A DNA stretch of 64,000 nt from Streptomyces zaomyceticus (GTDB lineage: Bacteria > Actinomycetota > Actinomycetes > Streptomycetales > Streptomycetaceae): the NCBI RefSeq assembly GCF_014656215.1, contig NZ_BNBZ01000021.1:1-64000 (forward strand), written 5' to 3'. The notes under the pieces are model-generated. The model was not told the DNA's origin, did no database searches, and saw nothing but the letters and a program-made list of their open reading frames with translations. This document shows, piece after piece, positions 8,743-16,515 of this stretch (the stretch's first letter is position 1; each line of letters begins with the position of its first letter). Both the position numbers and the translations under genes were made by a program.

Positions 8743-11196
8743 TCAGGGGGTTCGGCTGTTTCGTTCGGCGCCCTTGGAGGTCTCGGCCTTCTTGAAGCCG
8801 ATGTCCTGGTAGCGGGGACCGGCGAGACCCCAGGCTCCGGCGTTCACCAGATCGGCCTTGGCGGCGACGAGCTGGGGGCGCTGATAGAGGGGAATGGAAC
8901 CGGCCGCGGCCCAGATCCGGGCGTCCGCCTGGCGGACGAGCTCGCGGGCCTCCTCCTCGTCGAGCGTCCCCGCCGCCTGGTCGAAGAGCTGGTCGATGCG
9001 GTCGGTGCCGACCCGCGAGTAGTTCTGCTCGACCAGGAGCGAGCCGTCCGAGGCGGGCTCGGGCTTGGCGAAGATCGGCCGGGCGTCGGTGGCCGGGAAG
9101 GCGGAGGCCGGCCAGGAGTAGAGGGCCAGGTCGTAGTCGCCCGAGGCGACGTGGTCCTTGAAGAAGCTCTCGTCGGAGACCTTGGTGACCTCGGTGCGGA
9201 TGCCGACGGCGTCGAGCATCCGGACGATCCGGTCGCCGACCGCCCGCAGCGATTCGGAGCCGGGGCCGGAGGGCAGGACGAAGCGGAGGCTGAGCGCCTT
9301 GCCGTCCTTGCCGAGGGCCCGGGCGGCGTCGGGTGCCGTCACGGGGGCGGCGGTGCCGCGCGGGGCGTAGGCCCCGGCGACGCCCTTGTCCGTCCCGGAG
9401 ACCGGCAGGGCGGCGCGGGCGCCGGAGCCCGTCCCGGTGTCGAGGGCCTCGGCCCGGGCGAGGAGTGCGGCGCTCTGGCGGGCGGCGGCGGGGGCCGGGG
9501 CGAGGATGCCGGTGGCGCTCTCGGCGCCGGCGGCGGGTGCGGGAACGGTTCGGCGCTCGCCGGGCTTGTCGTCGCCGACGATGTAGAGGCCCTCGTCGGA
9601 GGCGGTGTCGCCCGCCTCCTTCTTCTTGGCGTCGGTGGTTCCCTCGGCCTTGGCGGCCTCCTTCGCCGCCTCTTCCTTCGCCGCGTCCTCCTTGGTGCCG
9701 GTCGCCTTGTCGGCCGTCTTGCCGTTCGCCTTCTCCGCGGCCTTCCGCTCGGCCTCGCTGCCCGCCTTGGTGCCCGCGTCCGCGGGCTTCCTGACCGCGC
9801 CGCCGGGGACCCAGCCGGCGTCGGCGAGGAGCGCCCTCGCCTCCTCGGTGTCCTGGCTTCCGAGGGCGTCACTGCTGTCCGCGTACGCGGCCTGGCCGGC
9901 CAGGGCCAGATGGCTGCCGGGGGGCTTCGCCGGGAGTCCGAGCGGCTTGAGGACGGATTCGGCCAGTTCCTGGCGGTTGATGGCTCGGGCAACCGCGCGC
10001 CGTACCCGCTCGTCGGCGAGCGGCCCGGACTCGCCGTTCAGCGAGAGCTGGGTGTAGGCGGGCTCCAGGGACTTGCGGACCACGTACTTCGCCAGGGTGT
10101 CCTGGGCGCTCGCGTACACGGCGATGGCCTGCTGGTTCTTGGTGCGGGCGGCCTGGACCTCGGCCGCCTTCTCCTCGTCGGAGCCATGGGCCAGTGCCCA
10201 GGACTTCAGGGCCTTGGAGGGGGTGATCGAGGATCCGGGGCCGTGGGCGAGGGCGGCCTGGGCGCCGTTGCGTCCGGCGCGGGCGTCCCGGAGCGCGAGG
10301 GCGATCCGCTCGGCGGTGGACCGGTCGATTTCGGCCAGGTCGAGGGTGCCGGCGGCGAGGGAGGCCGCCCGGTCGGCGCGCGGGACGGCCGTGAGGACGA
10401 CGCTGTCGAGCTTGGCGGGCTGTCCCCACCAGCGGGGGTTGCGGGTGAGGGTGACGGTGCTGCTCTTGCGGTCGATCGCCTTCAGGAGGAACGGTCCTGC
10501 AGTGGCCTTGAGGGTGGTGCGGGCCCCGTCGTTGAAGGTGTTCGGGGCGCCCATCACCTGCTTCGGATAGAGCGGGGTGAAGAGGGACTTCCAGTCGGAG
10601 TAGGGCTTGGCGAAGGTGACCCGTACCTCCAGGTCGTTCTTGCCCCGCTCGATCTTCTCGATCCGCTCGTAGCCGGAGTTGCGGGCGGTCCAGTACGCGG
10701 TGTCGCGCCCGCTCAGCGCCCGCCACTGGGCCACGAAGTCCGGAGCCCCGATCTCCCGGCCGTCGCTCCACACCGCCTGCTGGTTGAGCTTGTAGAGGAC
10801 GACCTGCTTCGGCTCCGTCTCGACGACCTGCGCGGACTCCAGGTAGTCGGCGTTCCGCTGCGGTCTGCCCCGCGCGTCGAGCGTGTAGAGGGAGGGGAGC
10901 ACGGCCCCGGCGATCCGGGAGGTGGTGCCGTCGGCGTCGGCCTGGAAGCTGTTGAGGGTGCTGGGCAGCGCGTCGACGGCCCAGCGCAGGGTGCCGCCGT
11001 CGGCGACCTTGTCGCGTGCGGCGGGCGCGTTGTCCTGGGCCGCGGCCGGGGCCTCGTCCGCCTCGTCGCCGGAGCTGCATCCGGCGAGGACGGTGACGGC
11101 GAGGACGGCGCTGGTGAGGGTGGCGACGGAGCGCAGCGTGCGGGAGCGGGGGCTCCTGGAGCATGTCCTCCCGCGAGGGGCGCCGATCTGGGACAT
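8743..11196 (-). CDS. Large ABC-transporter-family peptide-binding lipoprotein with Ala/Lys-rich insert
   Basis: Probable extracellular peptide-binding lipoprotein (SBP_bac_5 family) without its own permease. The 817-residue product has a long basic n-region, hydrophobic segment and lipobox LAGC with the lipidated Cys at about residue 40. The N-terminal half has the SBP_bac_5 fold and the C-terminal part (from about ALSLRFVLPSG onward) completes it, but between them lies roughly 150 residues of Ala/Lys/Glu/Thr-rich low complexity (KEEAAKEAAKAEG, coded about 9330-9800). Family members are normally about 500-600 residues, so the insert explains the excess. ATG 11196 has AAGGGG at good distance; an in-frame codon at 11223 has no SD. 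It sits next to typA and could donate ligands to the adjacent importer, or act as a receptor; both are inference. Confidence 0.85.
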   Translation of the reverse strand: MSQIGAPRGRTCSRSPRSRTLRSVATLTSAVLAVTVLAGCSSGDEADEAPAAAQDNAPAARDKVADGGTLRWAVDALPSTLNSFQADADGTTSRIAGAVLPSLYTLDARGRPQRNADYLESAQVVETEPKQVVLYKLNQQAVWSDGREIGAPDFVAQWRALSGRDTAYWTARNSGYERIEKIERGKNDLEVRVTFAKPYSDWKSLFTPLYPKQVMGAPNTFNDGARTTLKATAGPFLLKAIDRKSSTVTLTRNPRWWGQPAKLDSVVLTAVPRADRAASLAAGTLDLAEIDRSTAERIALALRDARAGRNGAQAALAHGPGSSITPSKALKSWALAHGSDEEKAAEVQAARTKNQQAIAVYASAQDTLAKYVVRKSLEPAYTQLSLNGESGPLADERVRRAVARAINRQELAESVLKPLGLPAKPPGSHLALAGQAAYADSSDALGSQDTEEARALLADAGWVPGGAVRKPADAGTKAGSEAERKAAEKANGKTADKATGTKEDAAKEEAAKEAAKAEGTTDAKKKEAGDTASDEGLYIVGDDKPGERRTVPAPAAGAESATGILAPAPAAARQSAALLARAEALDTGTGSGARAALPVSGTDKGVAGAYAPRGTAAPVTAPDAARALGKDGKALSLRFVLPSGPGSESLRAVGDRIVRMLDAVGIRTEVTKVSDESFFKDHVASGDYDLALYSWPASAFPATDARPIFAKPEPASDGSLLVEQNYSRVGTDRIDQLFDQAAGTLDEEEARELVRQADARIWAAAGSIPLYQRPQLVAAKADLVNAGAWGLAGPRYQDIGFKKAETSKGAERNSRTP

Positions 11197-11444
11197 GACT
11201 TGTACCCCTTCGTCCAGATTCATTCCATTTGGAGATGATCACACCTATTGCTCATACACTGAAAAGGACGGAGCGGATCCGGCCACGGCGACACGGCGGC
11301 ACGTCCGGGAAACCCCACTCGTGCGGCCCAACCCGCCGGAAGAGGAGCGCTCCGGACGAGTGGAATCCCGTGCACATGGCTTCCCAAGCGGGAATGTGAC
11401 GCGCGACACTCCTGCCGAAGCCGCTCGCGGAAGTGAGGGCAACC

Positions 11445-11672
11445 ATGTCCGTTCAGGACGATCTGGCAGCCGTCAAGCGCTGCCTCGAAGACCTGGTGCG
11501 CACCGTCGGACAGCTGGAGCGCTCCGTCACGGCGGAGCGGGGCTCACCCCCGGAACCGGCCGGCCGACGCCCCGAGAACCTGGTGACCATCCCCGACACC
11601 CCGTACGACAGCGGGCTGTGGACGGACACGGACGACGAGGGACTGGGAGCACGCGACCGCCACGCACCCTGA
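11445..11672 (+). CDS. Small conserved-type protein heading the succinate dehydrogenase operon
   Basis: A 75-residue acidic, soluble protein that I do not recognise. The first 30 residues (MSVQDDLAAVKRCLEDLVRT and following) look like an amphipathic helix or short coiled coil; the rest is Pro/Asp-rich and probably unstructured, ending GLGARDRHAP. ATG 11445 follows GAGGG at suitable spacing; a GTG at 11433 is less well placed. Codon use is Streptomyces-like (strong GC3). It lies 95 nt before the membrane-anchor gene in the same direction and is probably co-transcribed, so a link to the dehydrogenase is plausible by position only. Confidence 0.7.
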   Translation: MSVQDDLAAVKRCLEDLVRTVGQLERSVTAERGSPPEPAGRRPENLVTIPDTPYDSGLWTDTDDEGLGARDRHAP

Positions 11673-11767
11673 GCAGCCACGGGAGCCCACCGGAGCCACG
11701 GGCCGGCTCCCGCCGTGGACCGCCACGCGCCGCAGGACGTACCGGCAACCGACCGTAGGAGGGCCTG

Positions 11768-12598
11768 TTGGCCACAGGTACGGAACCCCCGGGAACCGAC
11801 CGCACCGCGACGGGCGTGCGCTCCCCGGGGCGCGCCGCGATCGCCGCCCGCCATCTGCGCACCGACCGCTGGTGGCTCTCCCCCGCCGCCACCGCCGCCG
11901 GACTGCTCGCCTTCGTCGCCTACTCGACCTGGCGGGCCTTCGCCAACGCCGACTACTACGCCGCCCCCTACGTCTCGCCGTTCTACTCGCCCTGTCTGGC
12001 GGAGAACTGCGTCCCCATGCGCGGCGGACCGAACTGGGAGATCTTCGGCAGCTGGTGGGGGCTCTCCCCCGCCCTGCTGATCCTGGTCTTCCCGCTCGGT
12101 TTCCGGCTGACCTGCTACTACTACCGGAAGGCGTACTACCGGGGGTTCTGGGCGGCTCCCCCCGCCTGCGCGGTCGCCGAGCCCCACCGGACCTACACCG
12201 GCGAGACCCGCTTCCCGCTCCTCCTGCAGAACCTCCACCGGTACTTCTTCTACGCCGCGCTGCCGGTGGCCGGAATCCTCACGTACGACACCGCGCTCAC
12301 CTTCCGGAACGCCGACTACGCCTGGGGCCACGCGGGGTTCGGGACGCTCCTCTTCCTCGTCAACATCACCCTCATCTGGGCCTACACCCTCTCCTGCCAC
12401 TCCTGCCGGCACATCGTCGGCGGCCGGCTGAAGCACTTCTCGAAACACCCCGTCCGCTACCGGCTGTGGACCTGGGTGGGCCGGCTGAACGCCCGCCACA
12501 TGCTCCTCGCCTGGGCCTCCCTGATCAGCGTCGCCCTCTGCGACCTGTACGTGTACCTCCTCGCCACCGGCACCTTCGACGACCCGAGGTTCTTCTGA
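11768..12598 (+). CDS. Membrane anchor subunit of succinate dehydrogenase/fumarate reductase
   Basis: Integral membrane protein of 276 residues, expected to anchor the two catalytic subunits encoded immediately downstream and to hold the quinone/heme site. Five hydrophobic segments are visible, beginning near LSPAATAAGLLAFVAYSTWR, and several His residues sit in or near them (for example LHRYFFYAALPVAG and SCHSCRHIVGG), suitable as heme ligands. The start is TTG at 11768, supported by a very strong SD (AGGAGGG, 5 nt before). The flavoprotein gene begins one nucleotide after its TGA. Similar anchors accompany the second, non-canonical SDH of actinomycetes. The exact electron acceptor and direction cannot be read from the sequence. 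Confidence 0.85.
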   Translation: MATGTEPPGTDRTATGVRSPGRAAIAARHLRTDRWWLSPAATAAGLLAFVAYSTWRAFANADYYAAPYVSPFYSPCLAENCVPMRGGPNWEIFGSWWGLSPALLILVFPLGFRLTCYYYRKAYYRGFWAAPPACAVAEPHRTYTGETRFPLLLQNLHRYFFYAALPVAGILTYDTALTFRNADYAWGHAGFGTLLFLVNITLIWAYTLSCHSCRHIVGGRLKHFSKHPVRYRLWTWVGRLNARHMLLAWASLISVALCDLYVYLLATGTFDDPRFF

Positions 12599-12599
12599 G

Positions 12600-14495
12600 A
12601 TGACGCACGTCGAGCGAGAGCAGTGGGACGTGATCGTGGTCGGCGCGGGCGGCGCCGGCCTGCGGGCCGCGATCGAGGCACGCCGCGCGGGCGCCCGCAC
12701 GGCGGTCGTCTGCAAGTCCCTCTTCGGCAAGGCGCACACCGTGATGGCGGAGGGCGGCATCGCCGCCTCCATGGCCAACGTCCACCCGCAGGACGACTGG
12801 AAGACCCACTTCCGCGACACCATGCGCGGCGGGAAGTTCCTCAACCAGTGGCGGATGGCCGAACTGCACGCCCAGGAGGCCCCCGAGCGGGTCTGGGAGC
12901 TGGAGACCTGGGGCGCGCTCTTCGACCGCACCCCCGACGGCCGGATCTCGCAGCGCAACTTCGGCGGTCACGAGTACCCGCGGCTCGCGCACGTCGGCGA
13001 CCGCACCGGCCTCGAACTGCTCCGCACCCTCCAGCAGAGGTCCGTCGGGCTCCAGCAGGAGGACCATCGCGAAACGGGCGACCACGAGGCACGTCTGAAG
13101 GTCTTCCAGGAGTTCACCGTCACCCGGATCCTCAAGGACGGGGACGGCCGGGTCTCCGGGGTCTTCTGCTACGAGCGGGAGAGCGGACGCTTCCTCGTCC
13201 TGGAGGCGCCCTCGGTCGTCCTCGCCACCGGCGGCATCGGCAAGTCCTTCAAGGTGACCTCGAACTCCTGGGAGTACACGGGCGACGGGCACGCGCTCGC
13301 CCTGCTCGCCGGGGCGCCGCTGGTGCACATGGAGTTCGTGCAGTTCCATCCGACCGGCATGGTCTGGCCGCCGTCGGTCAAGGGCATCCTCGTCACCGAG
13401 TCCGTACGCGGAGACGGCGGCGTTCTCCGGAACTCCGAGGGCCGGCGCTTCATGTTCGACTACGTCCCCGATGTCTTCAAGGAGAAGTACGCGGAGACGG
13501 AGGAGGAGGGCGACCGCTGGTACGAGGACCCCGACCACAACCGGCGCCCGCCCGAGCTGCTGCCGCGCGACGAGGTGGCCCGGGCCATCAACTCCGAGGT
13601 GAAGGCGGGGCGCGGCTCCCCGCACGGCGGGGTGTTCCTGGACGTGTCGACCCGGATGCCCGCCGAGACGATCAAGCGCCGGCTGCCCTCGATGTACCAC
13701 CAGTTCAAGGAACTGGCGGATGTCGACATCACGGCGGAGGCGATGGAGGTCGGGCCGACCTGCCACTACGTGATGGGCGGGGTAGCCGTCGACTCGGAGA
13801 CCGCCGCGACCGTGGGCGTGCCGGGGCTCTTCGCGGCCGGCGAGGTGGCCGGCGGCATGCACGGCTCCAACCGGCTCGGCGGGAACTCCCTCTCCGACCT
13901 GCTGGTCTTCGGCCGGCGCGCCGGACTCCACGCCGCGCAGTACGCGCTCTCGGGCGCCGGCGGCGGAGTGGTGGCGGCCCAGGTCGATGCCGCGGCGGCG
14001 GAGGCACTCGCCCCGTTCGGCTCCCCCGACGGGCACGCCCCGGAGAATCCGTACACCCTGCACCAGGAGCTCCAGCAGACCATGAACGACCTCGTCGGGA
14101 TCATCCGGCGGGAGGGCGAGATGGCCGAGGCCCTGGAACGGATCGCCGCCCTGCGGGCGCGGGCCCGGCACGTCTCGGTCGAGGGCCACCGGCAGTTCAA
14201 CCCCGGCTGGCACCTGGCCCTCGACCTGCGCAACATGCTGCTCGTCGGCGAGTGCGTGGCCCGCGCCGCCCTGGAGCGCACCGAGTCCCGGGGCGGCCAC
14301 ACCCGCGAGGACTACCCGGCGATGGACCGCTCCTGGCGCCCGGTGAACCTGCGCTGTCACCTGGACGGCGACGGCATCGCGCTCGAACGGACGCGTACGG
14401 AGCCCGTCCGGCCCGATCTGCTCGCGCTGTTCGAGCGGGAGGAGCTGGCCAAGTACCTGGCCGAGGACGAGCTGGAAGGGGGGCGTGGCGCATGA
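12600..14495 (+). CDS. sdhA: Succinate dehydrogenase/fumarate reductase flavoprotein subunit
   Basis: Catalytic flavoprotein (631 residues) interconverting succinate and fumarate at the inner face of the membrane. The Rossmann motif VVGAGGAGLRAAIEARRAG is near residue 15-33; the conserved His for covalent FAD attachment is in KAHTVMAEGG; the substrate-binding HPTGM loop appears as QFHPTGMVWP; MHGSNRLGGNSLSDLLVFGR is the FAD-capping signature. It starts one base after the anchor gene stop and overlaps the iron-sulfur gene by ATGA, so anchor, flavoprotein and iron-sulfur subunits are one translationally coupled operon. This gene order differs from canonical sdhCDAB, pointing to the second SDH-type enzyme of streptomycetes. 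Confidence 0.95.
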   Translation: MTHVEREQWDVIVVGAGGAGLRAAIEARRAGARTAVVCKSLFGKAHTVMAEGGIAASMANVHPQDDWKTHFRDTMRGGKFLNQWRMAELHAQEAPERVWELETWGALFDRTPDGRISQRNFGGHEYPRLAHVGDRTGLELLRTLQQRSVGLQQEDHRETGDHEARLKVFQEFTVTRILKDGDGRVSGVFCYERESGRFLVLEAPSVVLATGGIGKSFKVTSNSWEYTGDGHALALLAGAPLVHMEFVQFHPTGMVWPPSVKGILVTESVRGDGGVLRNSEGRRFMFDYVPDVFKEKYAETEEEGDRWYEDPDHNRRPPELLPRDEVARAINSEVKAGRGSPHGGVFLDVSTRMPAETIKRRLPSMYHQFKELADVDITAEAMEVGPTCHYVMGGVAVDSETAATVGVPGLFAAGEVAGGMHGSNRLGGNSLSDLLVFGRRAGLHAAQYALSGAGGGVVAAQVDAAAAEALAPFGSPDGHAPENPYTLHQELQQTMNDLVGIIRREGEMAEALERIAALRARARHVSVEGHRQFNPGWHLALDLRNMLLVGECVARAALERTESRGGHTREDYPAMDRSWRPVNLRCHLDGDGIALERTRTEPVRPDLLALFEREELAKYLAEDELEGGRGA

Positions 14496-15274
14496 GTACG
14501 TACGACGCGCGGTTCCGCGTGTGGCGGGGGGACGCCGGCGGCGGTGAGCTGACCGACTACACCGTGGAGGTGCACGACGGGGAGGTCGTCCTCGACGTGC
14601 TGCACCGCCTCCAGGCCACCCAGACGCCGGACCTGGCGGTGCGGTGGAACTGCAAGGCGGGCAAGTGCGGTTCCTGCTCGGCGGAGATCAACGGCCGGCC
14701 GCGGCTGCTCTGCATGACCCGGATGTCGGTCTTCGCCCGGGACGAGGTGATCACCGTGACCCCGATGCGCGCCTTCCCCGTCGTGCGCGACCTGGTCACC
14801 GACGCCTCCTTCAACTACGCGAAGGCCCGGGAGATCCCGGCGTTCGTGCCGCCCGCCGGGGTCGGACCCGGTGAGTACCGGATGCGGCAGGAGGACGTGG
14901 AGCGCTCGCAGGAGTTCAGGAAGTGCATCGAGTGCTTCCTGTGCCAGGACACCTGCCATGTGGTGCGCGACCACGAGGAGAACAAGGAGGCCTTCGCCGG
15001 GCCCCGCTTCCTCATGCGGGTCGCGGAGCTCGACATGCACCCGCTGGACGCGGCGGAGGAGGCCGGGCTCGACCGCCGGCGAACGGCCCAGGAGGAGCAC
15101 GGACTCGGCTACTGCAACATCACGAAGTGCTGTACGGAGGTGTGCCCGGAGTCCATCCACATCACCGACAACGCCCTGATCCCGCTGAAGGAGCGGGTCG
15201 TGGACCGGAAGTACGACCCGCTGGTGTGGCTGGGCAACACGATCGGACGGCGGCGGAACCGACGAGCTCCGTAG
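14492..15274 (+). CDS. sdhB: Succinate dehydrogenase/fumarate reductase iron-sulfur subunit
   Basis: Electron-transfer subunit of 260 residues that passes electrons between the flavoprotein and quinone. The [2Fe-2S] ligands are in CKAGKCGSCSAEINGRPRLLC, here split as CKAGKCGSC and a Cys 12 residues later; the C-terminal half has CIECFLCQDTC and CNITKCCTEVCPE, which supply the [4Fe-4S] and [3Fe-4S] clusters. The start is the ATG overlapping the flavoprotein TGA; a much longer frame through 12623 is only the shadow of sdhA. It ends the operon; a weak GC-rich fold lies between it and the convergent gene at 15336. Confidence 0.94.
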   Translation: MSTYDARFRVWRGDAGGGELTDYTVEVHDGEVVLDVLHRLQATQTPDLAVRWNCKAGKCGSCSAEINGRPRLLCMTRMSVFARDEVITVTPMRAFPVVRDLVTDASFNYAKAREIPAFVPPAGVGPGEYRMRQEDVERSQEFRKCIECFLCQDTCHVVRDHEENKEAFAGPRFLMRVAELDMHPLDAAEEAGLDRRRTAQEEHGLGYCNITKCCTEVCPESIHITDNALIPLKERVVDRKYDPLVWLGNTIGRRRNRRAP

Positions 15275-15335
15275 CCGTTCCCGCCCGCGGGCCGTCGGCC
15301 CGGTCTCCGGCCGCACGCGGGCGTGTCCCCGCCGC

Positions 15336-16355
15336 TCAGTGCCAGCCCGCGCGGTAGGCCGCCCAGTCGCCCTCCTCCGCGGCGAAGTCGACGTACAGCG
15401 CGACGCCGAACCGTTCACGGTCCGGGTCGGTGCGCCCGAGCCCGAGTCTGACGCCCCGGACGGCGGCCTCGACGGTCTCGGCGTTCTCGTGGTGGCCGAG
15501 GTCGTCCTCGTGGAAGAAGGGGAGTCCCATCAGCAGGTCGGTCGACTCGGGGGTCACTTCGAGGGCCAGGCTGGTCTGCTGGGCGACGTACCCGCCGTAC
15601 AGGCTCTCCAGCGGCATCCAGGTGTCGTACGACATGACGGCGATCTGGTCGACCCGCCGGGCGACCTGCCCGAAGAACTCCTGCGACCACCACTTCTCCC
15701 TGCCGCTGAGCGCGCCGTTCACCGAGTGCGCGCCCGGCAGCGGGTCGATCTGGTGGGCGGCGATGGAGAGCTGAGCCCTCCGCACCCGGGTCAGCTCCCG
15801 GAGGTCGTCGAGGAGGGAGAGGTAGTCGGCGTCGTCGGAGAGCAGCGGTTCCAGGTCGAAGTGGACCCCGTCGAAACCGACGTTCAGGATCTGCCGGGCC
15901 GAGGTGACGACGGCCGCCCGGGACTCGGCCCTGTCCAGCCGCAGCCCGTCGGTGCCCTCGGTGACCAGGACGTCCCCGAGCCAGGCCTGCACCCGTATCC
16001 CGGGCATCGTGCGGTGCACCGCGTCGATGAGCCACTTCGCGCGCGGGTACCGGGCGGCGGGCAGGGTGCCGTCGTGCTCCAGGGGTCCCGCGTGGACGTA
16101 CAGGTCGCGTATGCCCGTGCCCTTGATCCGGGCGGCGAACGCGGCGAGGTCGGCGTCCTTCTTCCGCCCGTCGACCCAGGCGTGCCCGAGCCAGATGGCG
16201 TCCTTGCTCCGGGTCCGCGCGTCCTCCCTGACATCGCCCGCGTAGCTGACGCGCAGGGCGAGCGCACCGAACAGCGGGGGCACCACGAGGAGGAGGACGA
16301 GACCGAGCACCAACCAGCGCCCCCGCCGCCACATTCTCCTCAGTCGTCCACTCAC
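15336..16355 (-). CDS. Membrane-anchored GH18-like TIM-barrel protein with altered catalytic motif
   Basis: A 339-residue protein with a basic N terminus and one membrane helix (WLVLGLVLLLVVPPLFGALA), leaving a globular domain outside the cell. The domain resembles the glycoside hydrolase 18 / chitinase-like TIM barrel: GFDGVHFDLEP corresponds to the DxxDxDxE strand, VDQIAVMSYDTW to the substrate-binding MxYD strand. The Glu acid is kept but the second Asp of DxxDxDxE is His (DGVHFDLE), so activity may be altered or lost. It is convergent with the sdh operon and divergent from the TPM gene. A role in cell-wall glycan remodelling or binding is inference. Confidence 0.7.
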   Translation of the reverse strand: MSGRLRRMWRRGRWLVLGLVLLLVVPPLFGALALRVSYAGDVREDARTRSKDAIWLGHAWVDGRKKDADLAAFAARIKGTGIRDLYVHAGPLEHDGTLPAARYPRAKWLIDAVHRTMPGIRVQAWLGDVLVTEGTDGLRLDRAESRAAVVTSARQILNVGFDGVHFDLEPLLSDDADYLSLLDDLRELTRVRRAQLSIAAHQIDPLPGAHSVNGALSGREKWWSQEFFGQVARRVDQIAVMSYDTWMPLESLYGGYVAQQTSLALEVTPESTDLLMGLPFFHEDDLGHHENAETVEAAVRGVRLGLGRTDPDRERFGVALYVDFAAEEGDWAAYRAGWH

Positions 16356-16515
16356 CGGAGCCCCCCAAGAGCCGTCGTGTCACTGGTCCCACCGCTTCAC
16401 ACGGTAGCGGTGGCTACCGACAGTGACGCCAGGCTGTGCAGAATGGTTTCCGTACGGCCCGGGTCGCCCGGCCGTCCGGTCGCGGAGCGACATACCCGGA
16501 CATAGCCTCCCCTTT

